Below are positions 15,709 to 23,567 of a stretch of 56,509 nt of DNA, piece after piece; within the stretch, counting starts at the first letter, position 1, and every line of letters begins with the position of its first letter. Location: assembly GCA_027490975.1 (NCBI GenBank), contig JAIXXA010000108.1, positions 1-56,509 on the forward strand, read 5' to 3'. The translations under genes and the position numbers were made by a program. This DNA is from Rhodospirillaceae bacterium. Lineage in GTDB: Bacteria; Pseudomonadota; Alphaproteobacteria; CACIAM-22H2. The notes beneath the pieces were generated by a model. That model saw only the letters and a list, made by a program, of their open reading frames with translations, was not told the DNA's origin and made no database searches.

Positions 15709-16498
15709 CCGCAGCGTCTCGGCGCTGCCGCCGCGCTTCGAACGGCCGGGCTTGCTTGCCTTCGTGCTGTGGGTGGCGGCGGGCGCTTTGTTCGTGTCGG
15801 CCCTGCGCGGGACCGGATTTTCGGCGACCGAATTCGTCCAAGGCATTCCCAATATCGTGCGTATCGTGGGCGAGATGTTCCCGCCCTCGCCCGACCGGCT
15901 GGCCAAGGTCGGCTGGGCGCTGCTGGAAACGTTCCAGATGGCCCTGGTGGGGACGGCGGCCGGCGTGGTGCTGAGCCTGCCGCTCGCGATCCTCGCCACG
16001 CGCCATCTGACGCCGCACCCGGTTTTCTACCATGCCGCGCGCGCCCTGATCGCGCTGTTCCGGACCGTGCCCGACCTTGTCTGGGCTTTGGTTTTCGTCG
16101 TTGCGGTCGGGCTCGGGCCGTTTGCGGGCACGCTTGCGATCATGATCGACAAGATCGGCTTCTGCGGCCGCTTTTTCGCCGAAGCGATGGAAGAGGCGGA
16201 CCGCAACCCGCAAGAAGCGCTGCGCGCGATCGGGGCAGGCCGCGTGTCGATCATTGCGGCGGCCGTGCTGCCCGCCGCAATGCCCTCGATGGTCAACACG
16301 TCGCTGTTCAGCCTCGAAAAAGCCACGCGATCGTCGGTCGTGCTGGGTCTCGTCGGGGCAGGCGGTATCGGCATCGAACTGCAGGTCTCGATGGAGCTGT
16401 TCCGCTACGCCGAGGCCTCGACGATCATCATCGCGATTTTTGTCCTCGTCATCGCGGTCGAGCGTTTCAGCGCGTGGCTGCGCCGCCGCATGATCTGA
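15701..16498 (+). CDS. phnE: Phosphonate ABC transporter, permease
   Basis: 265 residues with about six hydrophobic segments, beginning with a helix at about residues 18-36. The coupling loop is seen as the EAA-type motif around EALRAIGAGRVSIIAAAVLPAAMP near residue 170. It pairs with PhnC and PhnD to import phosphonates or related anions. The 8-nt overlap with phnC implies tight co-expression. It is followed 10 nt later by the end of a LysE gene on the other strand. Confidence 0.92.
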   Translation: MVDRSVSALPPRFERPGLLAFVLWVAAGALFVSALRGTGFSATEFVQGIPNIVRIVGEMFPPSPDRLAKVGWALLETFQMALVGTAAGVVLSLPLAILATRHLTPHPVFYHAARALIALFRTVPDLVWALVFVVAVGLGPFAGTLAIMIDKIGFCGRFFAEAMEEADRNPQEALRAIGAGRVSIIAAAVLPAAMPSMVNTSLFSLEKATRSSVVLGLVGAGGIGIELQVSMELFRYAEASTIIIAIFVLVIAVERFSAWLRRRMI

Positions 16499-16508
16499 CG
16501 CACCGTTT

Positions 16509-17144
16509 TCAGATCTCCAACCCGAATAGCCGCGCCACGACGAGTGCGGCAAAAGCCGCCAAGCCCGCCGCGCAGCCGAAATTGAGCGTGCGCCACAAAA
16601 ACGGCCCGATCATGCGGCGCGTGGCGGCGACCAAGCCTGCGCACACGAAGCACCACAGCAGCGACGACGCCATGAAGCCCGCCAGAAACACGGCAAAAGG
16701 CTGCCAGCCTGCGTGGCCCGGCGCGAGCACGGCGATGGTGCCGCCCAAGCCCGCCCAATAGGTGATGTTCATCGGGTTCGACAGCGACATGGCCGCCCCC
16801 ACCGCGATCCCGGTTTTGTCGGCGACCCCTGCGGGTTCGTTGGGATCGAAAACGGGAACCGGCGCCAAGCCGTCGCGCACGCTTTGGGCGGCGAGCCACA
16901 GCAGCAATGCCGCACCGGCAAGGGCCAGCGGCGTTTCCACATGCGGCAGCGCGAACAGGGCGCCCGCGCCGGCCAAGCCCAGCACGGCCCAGGTGAAGTC
17001 GCCCACGAGCGAGCCCACTTGCACGGCAAAGGCCGGGCCGTAGCCGCCGCGCAGGCCGCGGCGCAGCGTTTCGGCGAACACGGCACCCGGAACGACGTTG
17101 AACAGCAGGCCCAGAAAAAACGCAGCAACGAAAAGTTCGCTCAC
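16509..17144 (-). CDS. LysE/RhtB family amino-acid exporter
   Basis: 211 residues from a GTG at 17144. Six hydrophobic segments and family landmarks: FVAAFFLGLLFNVVPGAVFAETLRRGLRGGYGPA-type N-terminus, and SLSNPMNITYWAGLGG mid-protein (the LysE signature SLxNPxxxxxW/F). Such proteins export amino acids or related metabolites across the inner membrane. The start overlaps the stop of the upstream SMP-30-like gene as GTGA, indicating translational coupling; the two may handle a common metabolite (inference). Confidence 0.85.
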   Translation of the reverse strand: MSELFVAAFFLGLLFNVVPGAVFAETLRRGLRGGYGPAFAVQVGSLVGDFTWAVLGLAGAGALFALPHVETPLALAGAALLLWLAAQSVRDGLAPVPVFDPNEPAGVADKTGIAVGAAMSLSNPMNITYWAGLGGTIAVLAPGHAGWQPFAVFLAGFMASSLLWCFVCAGLVAATRRMIGPFLWRTLNFGCAAGLAAFAALVVARLFGLEI

Positions 17145-18031
17145 GCAGGCAACTCCGCCGCCAAGACTTGGCCCGTATCGGAATCGGTCAGATACAGCGT
17201 GCGGCCGTCGGGGCACAGCACGGCGTTGGTGATCGCGCGGCCGCCGCAGCTCACAAGCCGGAACAACGGCTCGCCCCACTTGCTCAGCACCCACGCGCAA
17301 GCTTGACCCGGATCGCACACGATCACGCGGTCCTGGCCGTCGACCGCGAGCCCGTCGGGGCCCGACACGCCGCCGGGCAGTTGCGCAAAAAGCTGCGTCT
17401 TGGCGCCGAGCGTGCCGGGATCGGCATTCACACGCCAGATCTGGCCCGCCCGCGTCAAGGCGACGTAAAGATGCGTGCAAGCCCGGTTGAAGGCGAGGCC
17501 GTTGGGGCTCGGGCAATTGCCGAGAATGCGCGCGAGCGCCCCGTCCGCCCCAAGCCGGTAGACGCGGCCCGAGGGATCGTGCAGACCGGTCTGGCCTTGG
17601 TCGGTGAACCACACCGACCCGTCGGGCGCCAAAGCGAGATCGTTGAGGCCCTTGAAACTCTCGCTGTGCTGGGTTGCCATCACGGTTTCGACAGCGCCGG
17701 TGCTCGCGTCGATCGCAACGAGGCCGCGGCGATAGTCGGCGACCAGCAACGTGCCGTCGGTACGCACTTTGAGGCCGTTGGGCCAGCCTTCGTACTGGAC
17801 GACGACGCGCCAGGCGCCTGCCGGCGACACTGCGAGCACGCGCCCGAACGGAATATCGACAAGATAGAGCGTGCCGTCGGCGGCAAGGCACGGGCCTTCG
17901 AGAAAAGAATCGACCGCCTGCCCGCCTTTGTTGGCGTCGGCCCAGGCCGTGCGCTTGGCTGCACGCAGGCTTTCGGGCAAGCGCGCATGCACCTTGGTGT
18001 CGATGTCGCGCGGACGGGCAAACCAGCTCAC
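17141..18031 (-). CDS. SMP-30/gluconolactonase-like beta-propeller protein
   Basis: 296 residues from the GTG at 18031. AAAAGGAAG lies 5-10 bases upstream, a strong ribosome-binding site that decides against the longer TTG frame beginning at 18070. Repeated propeller strands are visible: LAADGTLYLVDIPFGRVLAVSPAG, LKVRTDGTLLVADYRRGLVAID, LNDLALAPDGSVWFTDQGQ, SPNGLAFNRACTHLYVALTRAGQIWRV, GPDGLAVDGQDRVIVCDPG. The family hydrolyses lactones or related esters using a divalent metal held by Asn/Asp/Glu in the central channel. There is no obvious signal peptide. It is coupled to the LysE exporter downstream. Confidence 0.8.
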   Translation of the reverse strand: MSWFARPRDIDTKVHARLPESLRAAKRTAWADANKGGQAVDSFLEGPCLAADGTLYLVDIPFGRVLAVSPAGAWRVVVQYEGWPNGLKVRTDGTLLVADYRRGLVAIDASTGAVETVMATQHSESFKGLNDLALAPDGSVWFTDQGQTGLHDPSGRVYRLGADGALARILGNCPSPNGLAFNRACTHLYVALTRAGQIWRVNADPGTLGAKTQLFAQLPGGVSGPDGLAVDGQDRVIVCDPGQACAWVLSKWGEPLFRLVSCGGRAITNAVLCPDGRTLYLTDSDTGQVLAAELPA

Positions 18032-18134
18032 AAGCGCTTCCTTTTGATGCCGGGGTTTCCCGGTTGCCAAGCGGGCGAACCCACGTTAGTTTCCCGGCCC
18101 TTCCCGAACCCTGGACATTTCGGCGGATATTAGA

Positions 18135-18701
18135 ATGAAGATCATCGGCAGCGCCATCCGTGCGGGCAACGTCATCGAAGTCGACGGCAAGATGTGGCGC
18201 GTCATCAAGCACAATATCGTGAGCCCGGGCAAAGGGGGCGCCTTCAACCAGATCGAAGTGCGCGACGTCAAAACCGGCACCAAATCGAACATGAAGTTCC
18301 GCTCCGACGAAACGTGCGAATTGCTGCGCGTCGAGGAGAAAGATCTGCAGTATCTCTTCAAAGAAGGCGAACAGTACACGTTCATGGACAACCAGTCCTA
18401 CGAACAGGTCACGCTCGTCGAAGAGATGATCGGCGATCCGGCGGCGTTCCTCACCGACAACATGGTCGTGTCGGTGCAGTTCATCGAAGGCATTCCGGTC
18501 GGCGTCGAGCTGCCGGTCACGGCGATCTGCACGATCGTCGAGGCCGACGCGGTCGTCAAAGGCCAGACGGCGTCCTCGTCCTACAAGCCCGCTCTGCTCG
18601 ACAACGGCGTCAAGATCGGCGTGCCGCCCTTCGTTGCGGCCGGCGAGCGCGTGGTCGTGAACATCGCCGAGCGCGCCTATGTCGAGCGCGCCAAAGACTA
18701 A
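18135..18701 (+). CDS. efp: Translation elongation factor P
   Basis: 188 residues, the standard length. EF-P binds between the P and E sites and relieves stalling at polyproline. Three domains: KOW-like domain 1 with the modification loop SPGKGGAF, which places the acceptor lysine at residue 33; OB domain 2 around residues 65-125 (TYTFMDNQSYEQVTLVEEMIGD...); OB domain 3 ending GERVVVNIAERAYVERAKD. With epmA and epmB in the same window, Lys33 is expected to carry beta-lysine. suhB begins directly after the stop. Notably, the downstream OmpA-like protein is very proline-rich and so a likely EF-P client. Confidence 0.97.
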   Translation: MKIIGSAIRAGNVIEVDGKMWRVIKHNIVSPGKGGAFNQIEVRDVKTGTKSNMKFRSDETCELLRVEEKDLQYLFKEGEQYTFMDNQSYEQVTLVEEMIGDPAAFLTDNMVVSVQFIEGIPVGVELPVTAICTIVEADAVVKGQTASSSYKPALLDNGVKIGVPPFVAAGERVVVNIAERAYVERAKD

Positions 18702-19523
18702 ATGCGCCCGACCGCCCGCTCAGCCCTCTACAACGTGATGGAACGCGCGGCGCGCAAGGCCGGGCGCAATCTCGTGCGCGATTTCGGCGAGGTCGAACAT
18801 CTTCAGGTCTCGGTCAAGGGACCGAGCGACTTCGTGTCGACTGCCGATCTCGGCGCCGAACGCACCTTGCGCAGCGAGCTTGAGAAGGCGCGGCCCGGCT
18901 ATTCGTTCCTGCTCGAAGAGGGCGGGGCGGTGGCGGGCAAGGACCCCGACCATTGCTGGATCATCGATCCGCTCGACGGCACGACGAACTTCCTGCACTC
19001 GATCCCGCATTTCGCGATTTCGATCGCGCTCGTCCACAAGGACGAGATCCTGGCCGGGCTCGTGTTCAACCCGGTCACCGACGAGCTTTATTTCGCCGAG
19101 AAGGGCCGCGGCGCTTTCTTGAACGACCGCCGCCTGCGTGTCTCGGGCCGCCGCGATTTGGGCGAAGCGCTGATCGGCACCGGCGTGCCGTTCCGCGGCG
19201 TGGGCGACCATCCGCATTATCTGAAGCTGCTGGCCGCCACGATCGCCGAGACGGCGGGCGTGCGCCGGGCCGGTGCCGCCGCTCTCGATTTGGCTTACGT
19301 TGCAGCCGGGCGACTCGACGGGTTTTTCGAAATCGGCCTCAAGAAATGGGACATCGCGGCGGGCCTGCTGCTGATCAAGGAAGCCGGCGGTTTTGCCGGC
19401 GACATCGACGGCGGGCCGGATGCGCTGGCCACCGGCAATGTCGTGGCCGGCAATGCCAAATTGTTCGACCGTCTTGGCAAATTGCTTCGCGAAGCGGGTG
19501 GGTCGAGTTCTCCCCAGGTTTGA
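18702..19523 (+). CDS. suhB: Inositol-1-monophosphatase family protein (SuhB-like)
   Basis: 273 residues; the ATG directly abuts the efp stop (TAAATG). Mg-dependent phosphatase of the IMPase superfamily, usually acting on inositol monophosphate; SuhB also has a role in rRNA transcription complexes in enterobacteria. Metal-site motifs are complete: LLEEGG near residue 68, WIIDPLDGTTNFLHSIPHF near 85, and KKWDIAAGLLLIKEAGG near 215. The efp-suhB order recurs in Rhodospirillales and relatives, and supports the assignment. Confidence 0.93.
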   Translation: MRPTARSALYNVMERAARKAGRNLVRDFGEVEHLQVSVKGPSDFVSTADLGAERTLRSELEKARPGYSFLLEEGGAVAGKDPDHCWIIDPLDGTTNFLHSIPHFAISIALVHKDEILAGLVFNPVTDELYFAEKGRGAFLNDRRLRVSGRRDLGEALIGTGVPFRGVGDHPHYLKLLAATIAETAGVRRAGAAALDLAYVAAGRLDGFFEIGLKKWDIAAGLLLIKEAGGFAGDIDGGPDALATGNVVAGNAKLFDRLGKLLREAGGSSSPQV

Positions 19524-19584
19524 GCCCGCGCGGCGCGCAAAGCCGTTGTTTGCCGCCGCTGCATCGGGGTAAGGTCAGGCCCTT

Positions 19585-20808
19585 ATGAGCGCACATCCGA
19601 TCCCCCGCACCTTCATCCCGACTTTGGGCATTCCGGCCATAAGCGCCTTGGCTTTGGGCCTTGCCGTCGCCGCAACGCCGCTGGCCGCCCAACAGCAACT
19701 GCGCCAGCCGCGCCCGAGCGTCGAGGTCGATTGGTCCGTCCTCGACGAAATGCCGGTCCCCGGAACCGAAACGCCGCAGTTGCGCTTGCCGCGCGGTGCC
19801 ACTGGCCCAAGCGCCGCAGGCCCCGCCGCGGCCGCCGGCCTCACGCCGCCGCGCGCGCCCCTCGTCAATCAAGCGCCGACGCCGCTTGCCGCCGCCCCGA
19901 CGACCCCGGTTACGCGCAGCCCCCTCGTGCCGCCCCCCGCCGACGGCTTCGTGCCGCCCGCGGCACCGCCCACCTTCGGCGACGCCCCGCCCTCGACCGC
20001 GATCCCCGTACCCGCCACGCCGGCCAACCCGCTCGGCACGCCACCCGCACCGCCGCCCGCAACGGCTGCAGCGCCGCAGGCCATCGCACCGCCGCCGGCC
20101 GCAAATCCGGCTGCGAATACGGCGGCAAGCGGCACTCCGCGCCCGCCCGCGCCGACGCTCAATTCTTCCACGCCAGCGCCGGCCGCAATGGCGAGCGCCC
20201 CGCCGCCGCCGCCTTCGGCCAATGTGATGCGGGCACCGCAGACGATCGTACCGCCCCCGGTTGCCGCGGCGCCGAGCGCACCGGCGCCCGCTGCCATCGC
20301 GCCGCCGCCGGTTGCGATCGCTGCGCCGGCTCCGGCTCCGGCACCCACGCCCCTGGCAGCTCCGGCACCCGCCCCGACGCCTGCGCCCGTGCCCGTGCCC
20401 GTAACGGCTCCGACCGCACCGGCACCCGTGGCAACACCCGCCCCGGCACCGGCGGCACCCGCGCAAGTCGCCGCGGCACCGGCCGCTCGCGCTGCGACCG
20501 ATCCGGTCGCGCGTCTGGGTTTTGCTGCCGGCGGAGCCGAGCTTGCGGCCGATGCGCGCCCGTCGCTCGCGCGCGTGATCGACGAAATGCAGCGCGATAC
20601 GGGTGCACGCTTGCAGCTGCAGGCCTTTGCCTCGGGCGGCGACGACCAGGGCGGCCAAGCGCGGCGCCTGTCGCTGTCGCGGGCGCTTGCCGTGCGCGGC
20701 TATCTGATCGAGCAGGGCATCGCCTCCACGCGCATCGACGTGCGGGCCCTTGGCCGGGCAAGCGACGGACCGCCCGACCGCGTCGATGTGCTGCTGATCC
20801 GCCGCTAG
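19585..20808 (+). CDS. OmpA-domain envelope protein with long Pro/Ala spacer
   Basis: 407 residues. A hydrophobic leader with a likely signal cleavage (IPAISALALGLAVAATPLAAQ) is followed by about 250 residues made almost wholly of Pro, Ala, Thr and Val (for example APAPTPAPVPVPVT), then a C-terminal OmpA-like domain of about 100 residues: LGFAAGGAELAADARPSLARV, LQLQAFASGGDD, RRLSLSRALAVRGYLIEQGI, RIDVRALG. The layout suggests a periplasmic protein whose spacer crosses part of the periplasm, as in TonB or TolA, ending in a peptidoglycan-binding-type domain. It heads a four-gene cluster with MotA- and MotB-like genes. The OmpA domain lacks some canonical residues, so peptidoglycan binding is uncertain. 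Confidence 0.75.
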   Translation: MSAHPIPRTFIPTLGIPAISALALGLAVAATPLAAQQQLRQPRPSVEVDWSVLDEMPVPGTETPQLRLPRGATGPSAAGPAAAAGLTPPRAPLVNQAPTPLAAAPTTPVTRSPLVPPPADGFVPPAAPPTFGDAPPSTAIPVPATPANPLGTPPAPPPATAAAPQAIAPPPAANPAANTAASGTPRPPAPTLNSSTPAPAAMASAPPPPPSANVMRAPQTIVPPPVAAAPSAPAPAAIAPPPVAIAAPAPAPAPTPLAAPAPAPTPAPVPVPVTAPTAPAPVATPAPAPAAPAQVAAAPAARAATDPVARLGFAAGGAELAADARPSLARVIDEMQRDTGARLQLQAFASGGDDQGGQARRLSLSRALAVRGYLIEQGIASTRIDVRALGRASDGPPDRVDVLLIRR

Positions 20809-20837
20809 ACGCCGAGACCTGAAAAGCGAGCGCCGCG

Positions 20838-21995
20838 ATGGACCAGCCGATCGGCCGCCCGACACGTTTTCTGGTTCGCACCTTGCTGTTCCTCGCCGCC
20901 GTCGGCGGCGTGGTCTATCTGCTGTTCGACGGCATTGCCGAAGCCTTCCAGCATCACCTCGCGCTGAACGGCCTGATCCTCGGCGTGCTGGCACTCGGCA
21001 TCCTGTTCAATTTCCGCCAGATCGTTTCGCTGAACGCCGAGATCGCGTGGATCGACAAGTTCCGCGCTAACCGCCCGGCCCTCTCGAACGAAAAGCCGCC
21101 GCGCCTGCTCGCCCCCATGGCCAAGATGCTGGGCGAGCGCACCGGGCGCTTCAGTCTTTCGACCGCCTCGATGCGCTCGCTGCTCGATTCGATCGGCAGC
21201 CGCATGGACGAAAGCCGCGACCTGTCGCGCTATCTCGTCGGCCTGCTGATCTTCCTGGGCCTGCTCGGCACGTTCTGGGGCCTGCTGCAGACCGTGGCGG
21301 CCGTGGGCGGCGTGGTCTCCACGCTCTCGGCCTCGACCGATACGGCCACGCTCTTCAACGATCTGCAGGCCGGCCTCAAAGCGCCGCTCTCCGGCATGGG
21401 TACCGCCTTCGGCACGTCGCTGTTCGGCCTTGCAAGCTCGATCGTGCTGGGCTTCTGCGATCTGCAGGCGGGCCAGGCGCAGAACCGCTTCTACAACGAT
21501 CTCGAAGAATGGCTGTCGGCGCAAACGCGCCTGTCGTCGGGCGCGATCGGCGGCGGCGAAGGCGGGGAAACCGTGCCCGCCTTCATCCAAGCGCTGCTCG
21601 AAACGACGGCCGACAATCTCGAGAATCTGCAGCGCACGATGGCGCGCGCCGAAGACGGGCGCGCCGCGGCTGCGGGGGCGAGCCTGCAGCTCATCGACCG
21701 GCTCGGCGCACTCGCCGACCAGATGAAGGCCGAGCAGCAATTGCTGCTGAAACTCGCCGAAGGCCAGATCGAGCTGCGCACCGCCTTCGTCAAGATGGCC
21801 GAAGCGCCGCGCGGCTCCGGCGGAGCCGCGATGGACGAGCCCACGCGCCTGCATATCCGCAACATGGATCTGGCGCTCGCGCGCATGGTCGAGGAAAGCA
21901 GCGCCGGCCGCCTGCAGATGACGCAGGACATCCGCAACGAGATCCGGCTGTTGGCGCGCACCATCGCCAACCTCGCCGAAGAGCCGCGGAGCTAG
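20838..21995 (+). CDS. MotA/TolQ/ExbB-like proton-channel protein
   Basis: 385 residues. Hydrophobic segments at about 12-32, 40-58, 132-155 and 180-205, with the last two matching the MotA/TolQ/ExbB core (GLLIFLGLLGTFWGLLQTV; GMGTAFGTSLFGLASSIVLGF). After these comes a long polar, helix-rich tail of about 170 residues that is probably cytoplasmic coiled coil. This is unlike short ExbB/TolQ and unlike flagellar MotA, whose bulk lies between helices 2 and 3. The gene 7 nt downstream encodes a MotB-like partner, so the two likely form an ion-driven stator complex in the inner membrane. No flagellar or Tol genes are adjacent. Confidence 0.82.
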   Translation: MDQPIGRPTRFLVRTLLFLAAVGGVVYLLFDGIAEAFQHHLALNGLILGVLALGILFNFRQIVSLNAEIAWIDKFRANRPALSNEKPPRLLAPMAKMLGERTGRFSLSTASMRSLLDSIGSRMDESRDLSRYLVGLLIFLGLLGTFWGLLQTVAAVGGVVSTLSASTDTATLFNDLQAGLKAPLSGMGTAFGTSLFGLASSIVLGFCDLQAGQAQNRFYNDLEEWLSAQTRLSSGAIGGGEGGETVPAFIQALLETTADNLENLQRTMARAEDGRAAAAGASLQLIDRLGALADQMKAEQQLLLKLAEGQIELRTAFVKMAEAPRGSGGAAMDEPTRLHIRNMDLALARMVEESSAGRLQMTQDIRNEIRLLARTIANLAEEPRS

Positions 21996-22002
21996 CGGCC
22001 CG

Positions 22003-23133
22003 ATGCGCGGCGGCTCGCGACGGCACGTCCGCACGATCGACGTATGGCCGGGTTTCGTCGATGCGCTCGCGACGCTCGTCATCGCGGTCGTGTTCGTGAT
22101 GATGGTGTTCGCTGTCTTCCAGTTCTATCTCAAGGACGTGATCGCCGGGCGCGACGACCAGCTGGCGCGCGCGTCGGCGCAGATCTCGGAGCTTGCGGCA
22201 ACCCTCGCCCTCGAACGCCGCCAGACGCAAGACATCCGCGCGCGCTTCGACTCCGTCATGGCCGAATTGCAGGCGAGCCTTGCCGAAACCGACCGGCTGA
22301 AGGCCGAAGCCGCGGCCGCAACGGCACTGTCGGCCGAACGCGCCAAGGCGCTCGAAGACGCCAACAAGACGATCGAAGCCGACCGCGCCAAGGTCGAGAT
22401 GCAGTTGCGCGAGCTTGAAGCGCTCGCTTCGATGCGGCTCGAAATGGAGCGGCGCCTGGCCGCCGCCGAAGAATCCGCGACGGCCGAAAGGCGCGTCTCG
22501 AGCGAAGCGCAGGCGCAAGTCGCCCTGCTCAATCGCCAGACGGCCGAACTGCGCGAGCAATTGCGCCGCCTCGAAGCGATCCTCGCCGAGTCCGAACGCA
22601 AATCGGCCGAAGCGCAGGCGCAGATCGTCGATCTCGGGCGGCGGTTGAACTTGGCGCTCGCAAGCCGCGTGGAAGAACTGAGCCGCTACCGGTCGGAGTT
22701 CTTCGGCCGCCTGCGCCAAGCGCTCGGCGACCGCGCCGAAGTGCGCATCGTCGGCGACCGTTTCGTGTTCCAGTCCGAAGTGCTGTTCGCCTCGGGGGCC
22801 GCCACCATCGAACTCGACGGCGGGCGCCAGCTGCAGCGTCTGGCCGAAGTGCTGCGCGACACCACATCGCGCATCCCCAAGGAAATCGACTGGGTGCTGC
22901 AGGTGACGGGCCATACCGACCGCCGGCCGATCGCCACGCGCGAGTTTCCGTCGAACTGGGAATTGTCGTCGGCGCGCGCGATTTCGGTCGTGCGCTTCTT
23001 GATGGCCAACGGTCTGCCGCCCGACCGGCTGCAGGCCGCCGGCATGGCCGAATTCCAGCCCATCGACGAGCGCGACGACGAGGTCGGCTGGCGGCGCAAC
23101 CGGCGCATCGAATTGCGGCTCACGAATCGATGA
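22003..23133 (+). CDS. MotB-like protein with coiled coil and OmpA peptidoglycan-binding domain
   Basis: 376 residues. A single membrane helix near residues 16-42 contains an aspartate in WPGFVDALATLVIAVVF (Asp20), the position of the proton-carrying Asp in MotB. A very long heptad-rich region follows (about 50-215, many Glu/Arg/Ala), then an OmpA-like domain: VLFASGAATIELDGG, VTGHTDRRPI, NWELSSARAISVVRFL, RRNRRIELRL. The key residues for binding diaminopimelate of peptidoglycan (Asp in GHTD, Arg in SSARA) are present. It is coupled to the MotA/TolQ-like gene upstream and overlaps the CAP-domain gene by 4 nt (ATGA). Confidence 0.85.
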   Translation: MRGGSRRHVRTIDVWPGFVDALATLVIAVVFVMMVFAVFQFYLKDVIAGRDDQLARASAQISELAATLALERRQTQDIRARFDSVMAELQASLAETDRLKAEAAAATALSAERAKALEDANKTIEADRAKVEMQLRELEALASMRLEMERRLAAAEESATAERRVSSEAQAQVALLNRQTAELREQLRRLEAILAESERKSAEAQAQIVDLGRRLNLALASRVEELSRYRSEFFGRLRQALGDRAEVRIVGDRFVFQSEVLFASGAATIELDGGRQLQRLAEVLRDTTSRIPKEIDWVLQVTGHTDRRPIATREFPSNWELSSARAISVVRFLMANGLPPDRLQAAGMAEFQPIDERDDEVGWRRNRRIELRLTNR

Positions 23134-23561
23134 AGCGGCCGATGCCGCGGCGGCGCTTCTTGGTCGCGGGTGCCTGCTTTCTCGGCCTCCCGGCCGCAGC
23201 GCAAACCCCGGCCTTCGATGCGGGCTTCGCCGAATTCCGCCGTGCGCGCGGCCTGCAAGTCACCGCACCCGACACGCGCCTCGTGGCGGTCGCAGCCGCG
23301 ATCGCCGCCGACAACGAGGCGCGCGGCCGCCTCGACCATCGCGACGGGCAAGGGCGCGATCTCGGCGAGCGGGCGGCAGCCACGCGCACGGCGTGGCGCA
23401 TCGTCGCCGAAAATCTCGCGGTGGGTGCCGCCGACGAAAGCGAGGCGCTCGATCTGTGGGTCGCCTCGCCGCCGCATCGCGCCAATCTCGAACTGCCCGC
23501 GATTTCGCGGCACGGGCTGGCGCGGTCCCGCCGCTATTGGGCGCTGATCGTGGCGGGCTGA
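23130..23561 (+). CDS. Secreted CAP-domain (SCP/YkwD-like) protein
   Basis: 143 residues. The N-terminus MPRRRFLVAGACFLGLPAAAQTP has twin arginines before a hydrophobic stretch, so Tat or Sec export is likely. The rest is a short CAP domain: AAIAADNEARGRLDHRDGQGRDLGERA, then AENLAVGAADESEALDLWVASPPHRANL, the bacterial CAP signature with the conserved His of the cavity. Function of bacterial CAP proteins is mostly unknown; some are linked to the cell envelope. The ATGA overlap with the MotB-like gene ties it to the stator-like cluster. Confidence 0.82.
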   Translation: MKRPMPRRRFLVAGACFLGLPAAAQTPAFDAGFAEFRRARGLQVTAPDTRLVAVAAAIAADNEARGRLDHRDGQGRDLGERAAATRTAWRIVAENLAVGAADESEALDLWVASPPHRANLELPAISRHGLARSRRYWALIVAG

Positions 23562-23567
23562 CGCGGC

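Noticed and set aside
20838-23133. Zorya-type (ZorA/ZorB) anti-phage system
   Set aside because: The MotA-like and MotB-like pair invites the comparison, but no zorC/zorD/zorE helicase or nuclease genes follow; the next genes are a CAP-domain protein and kup.
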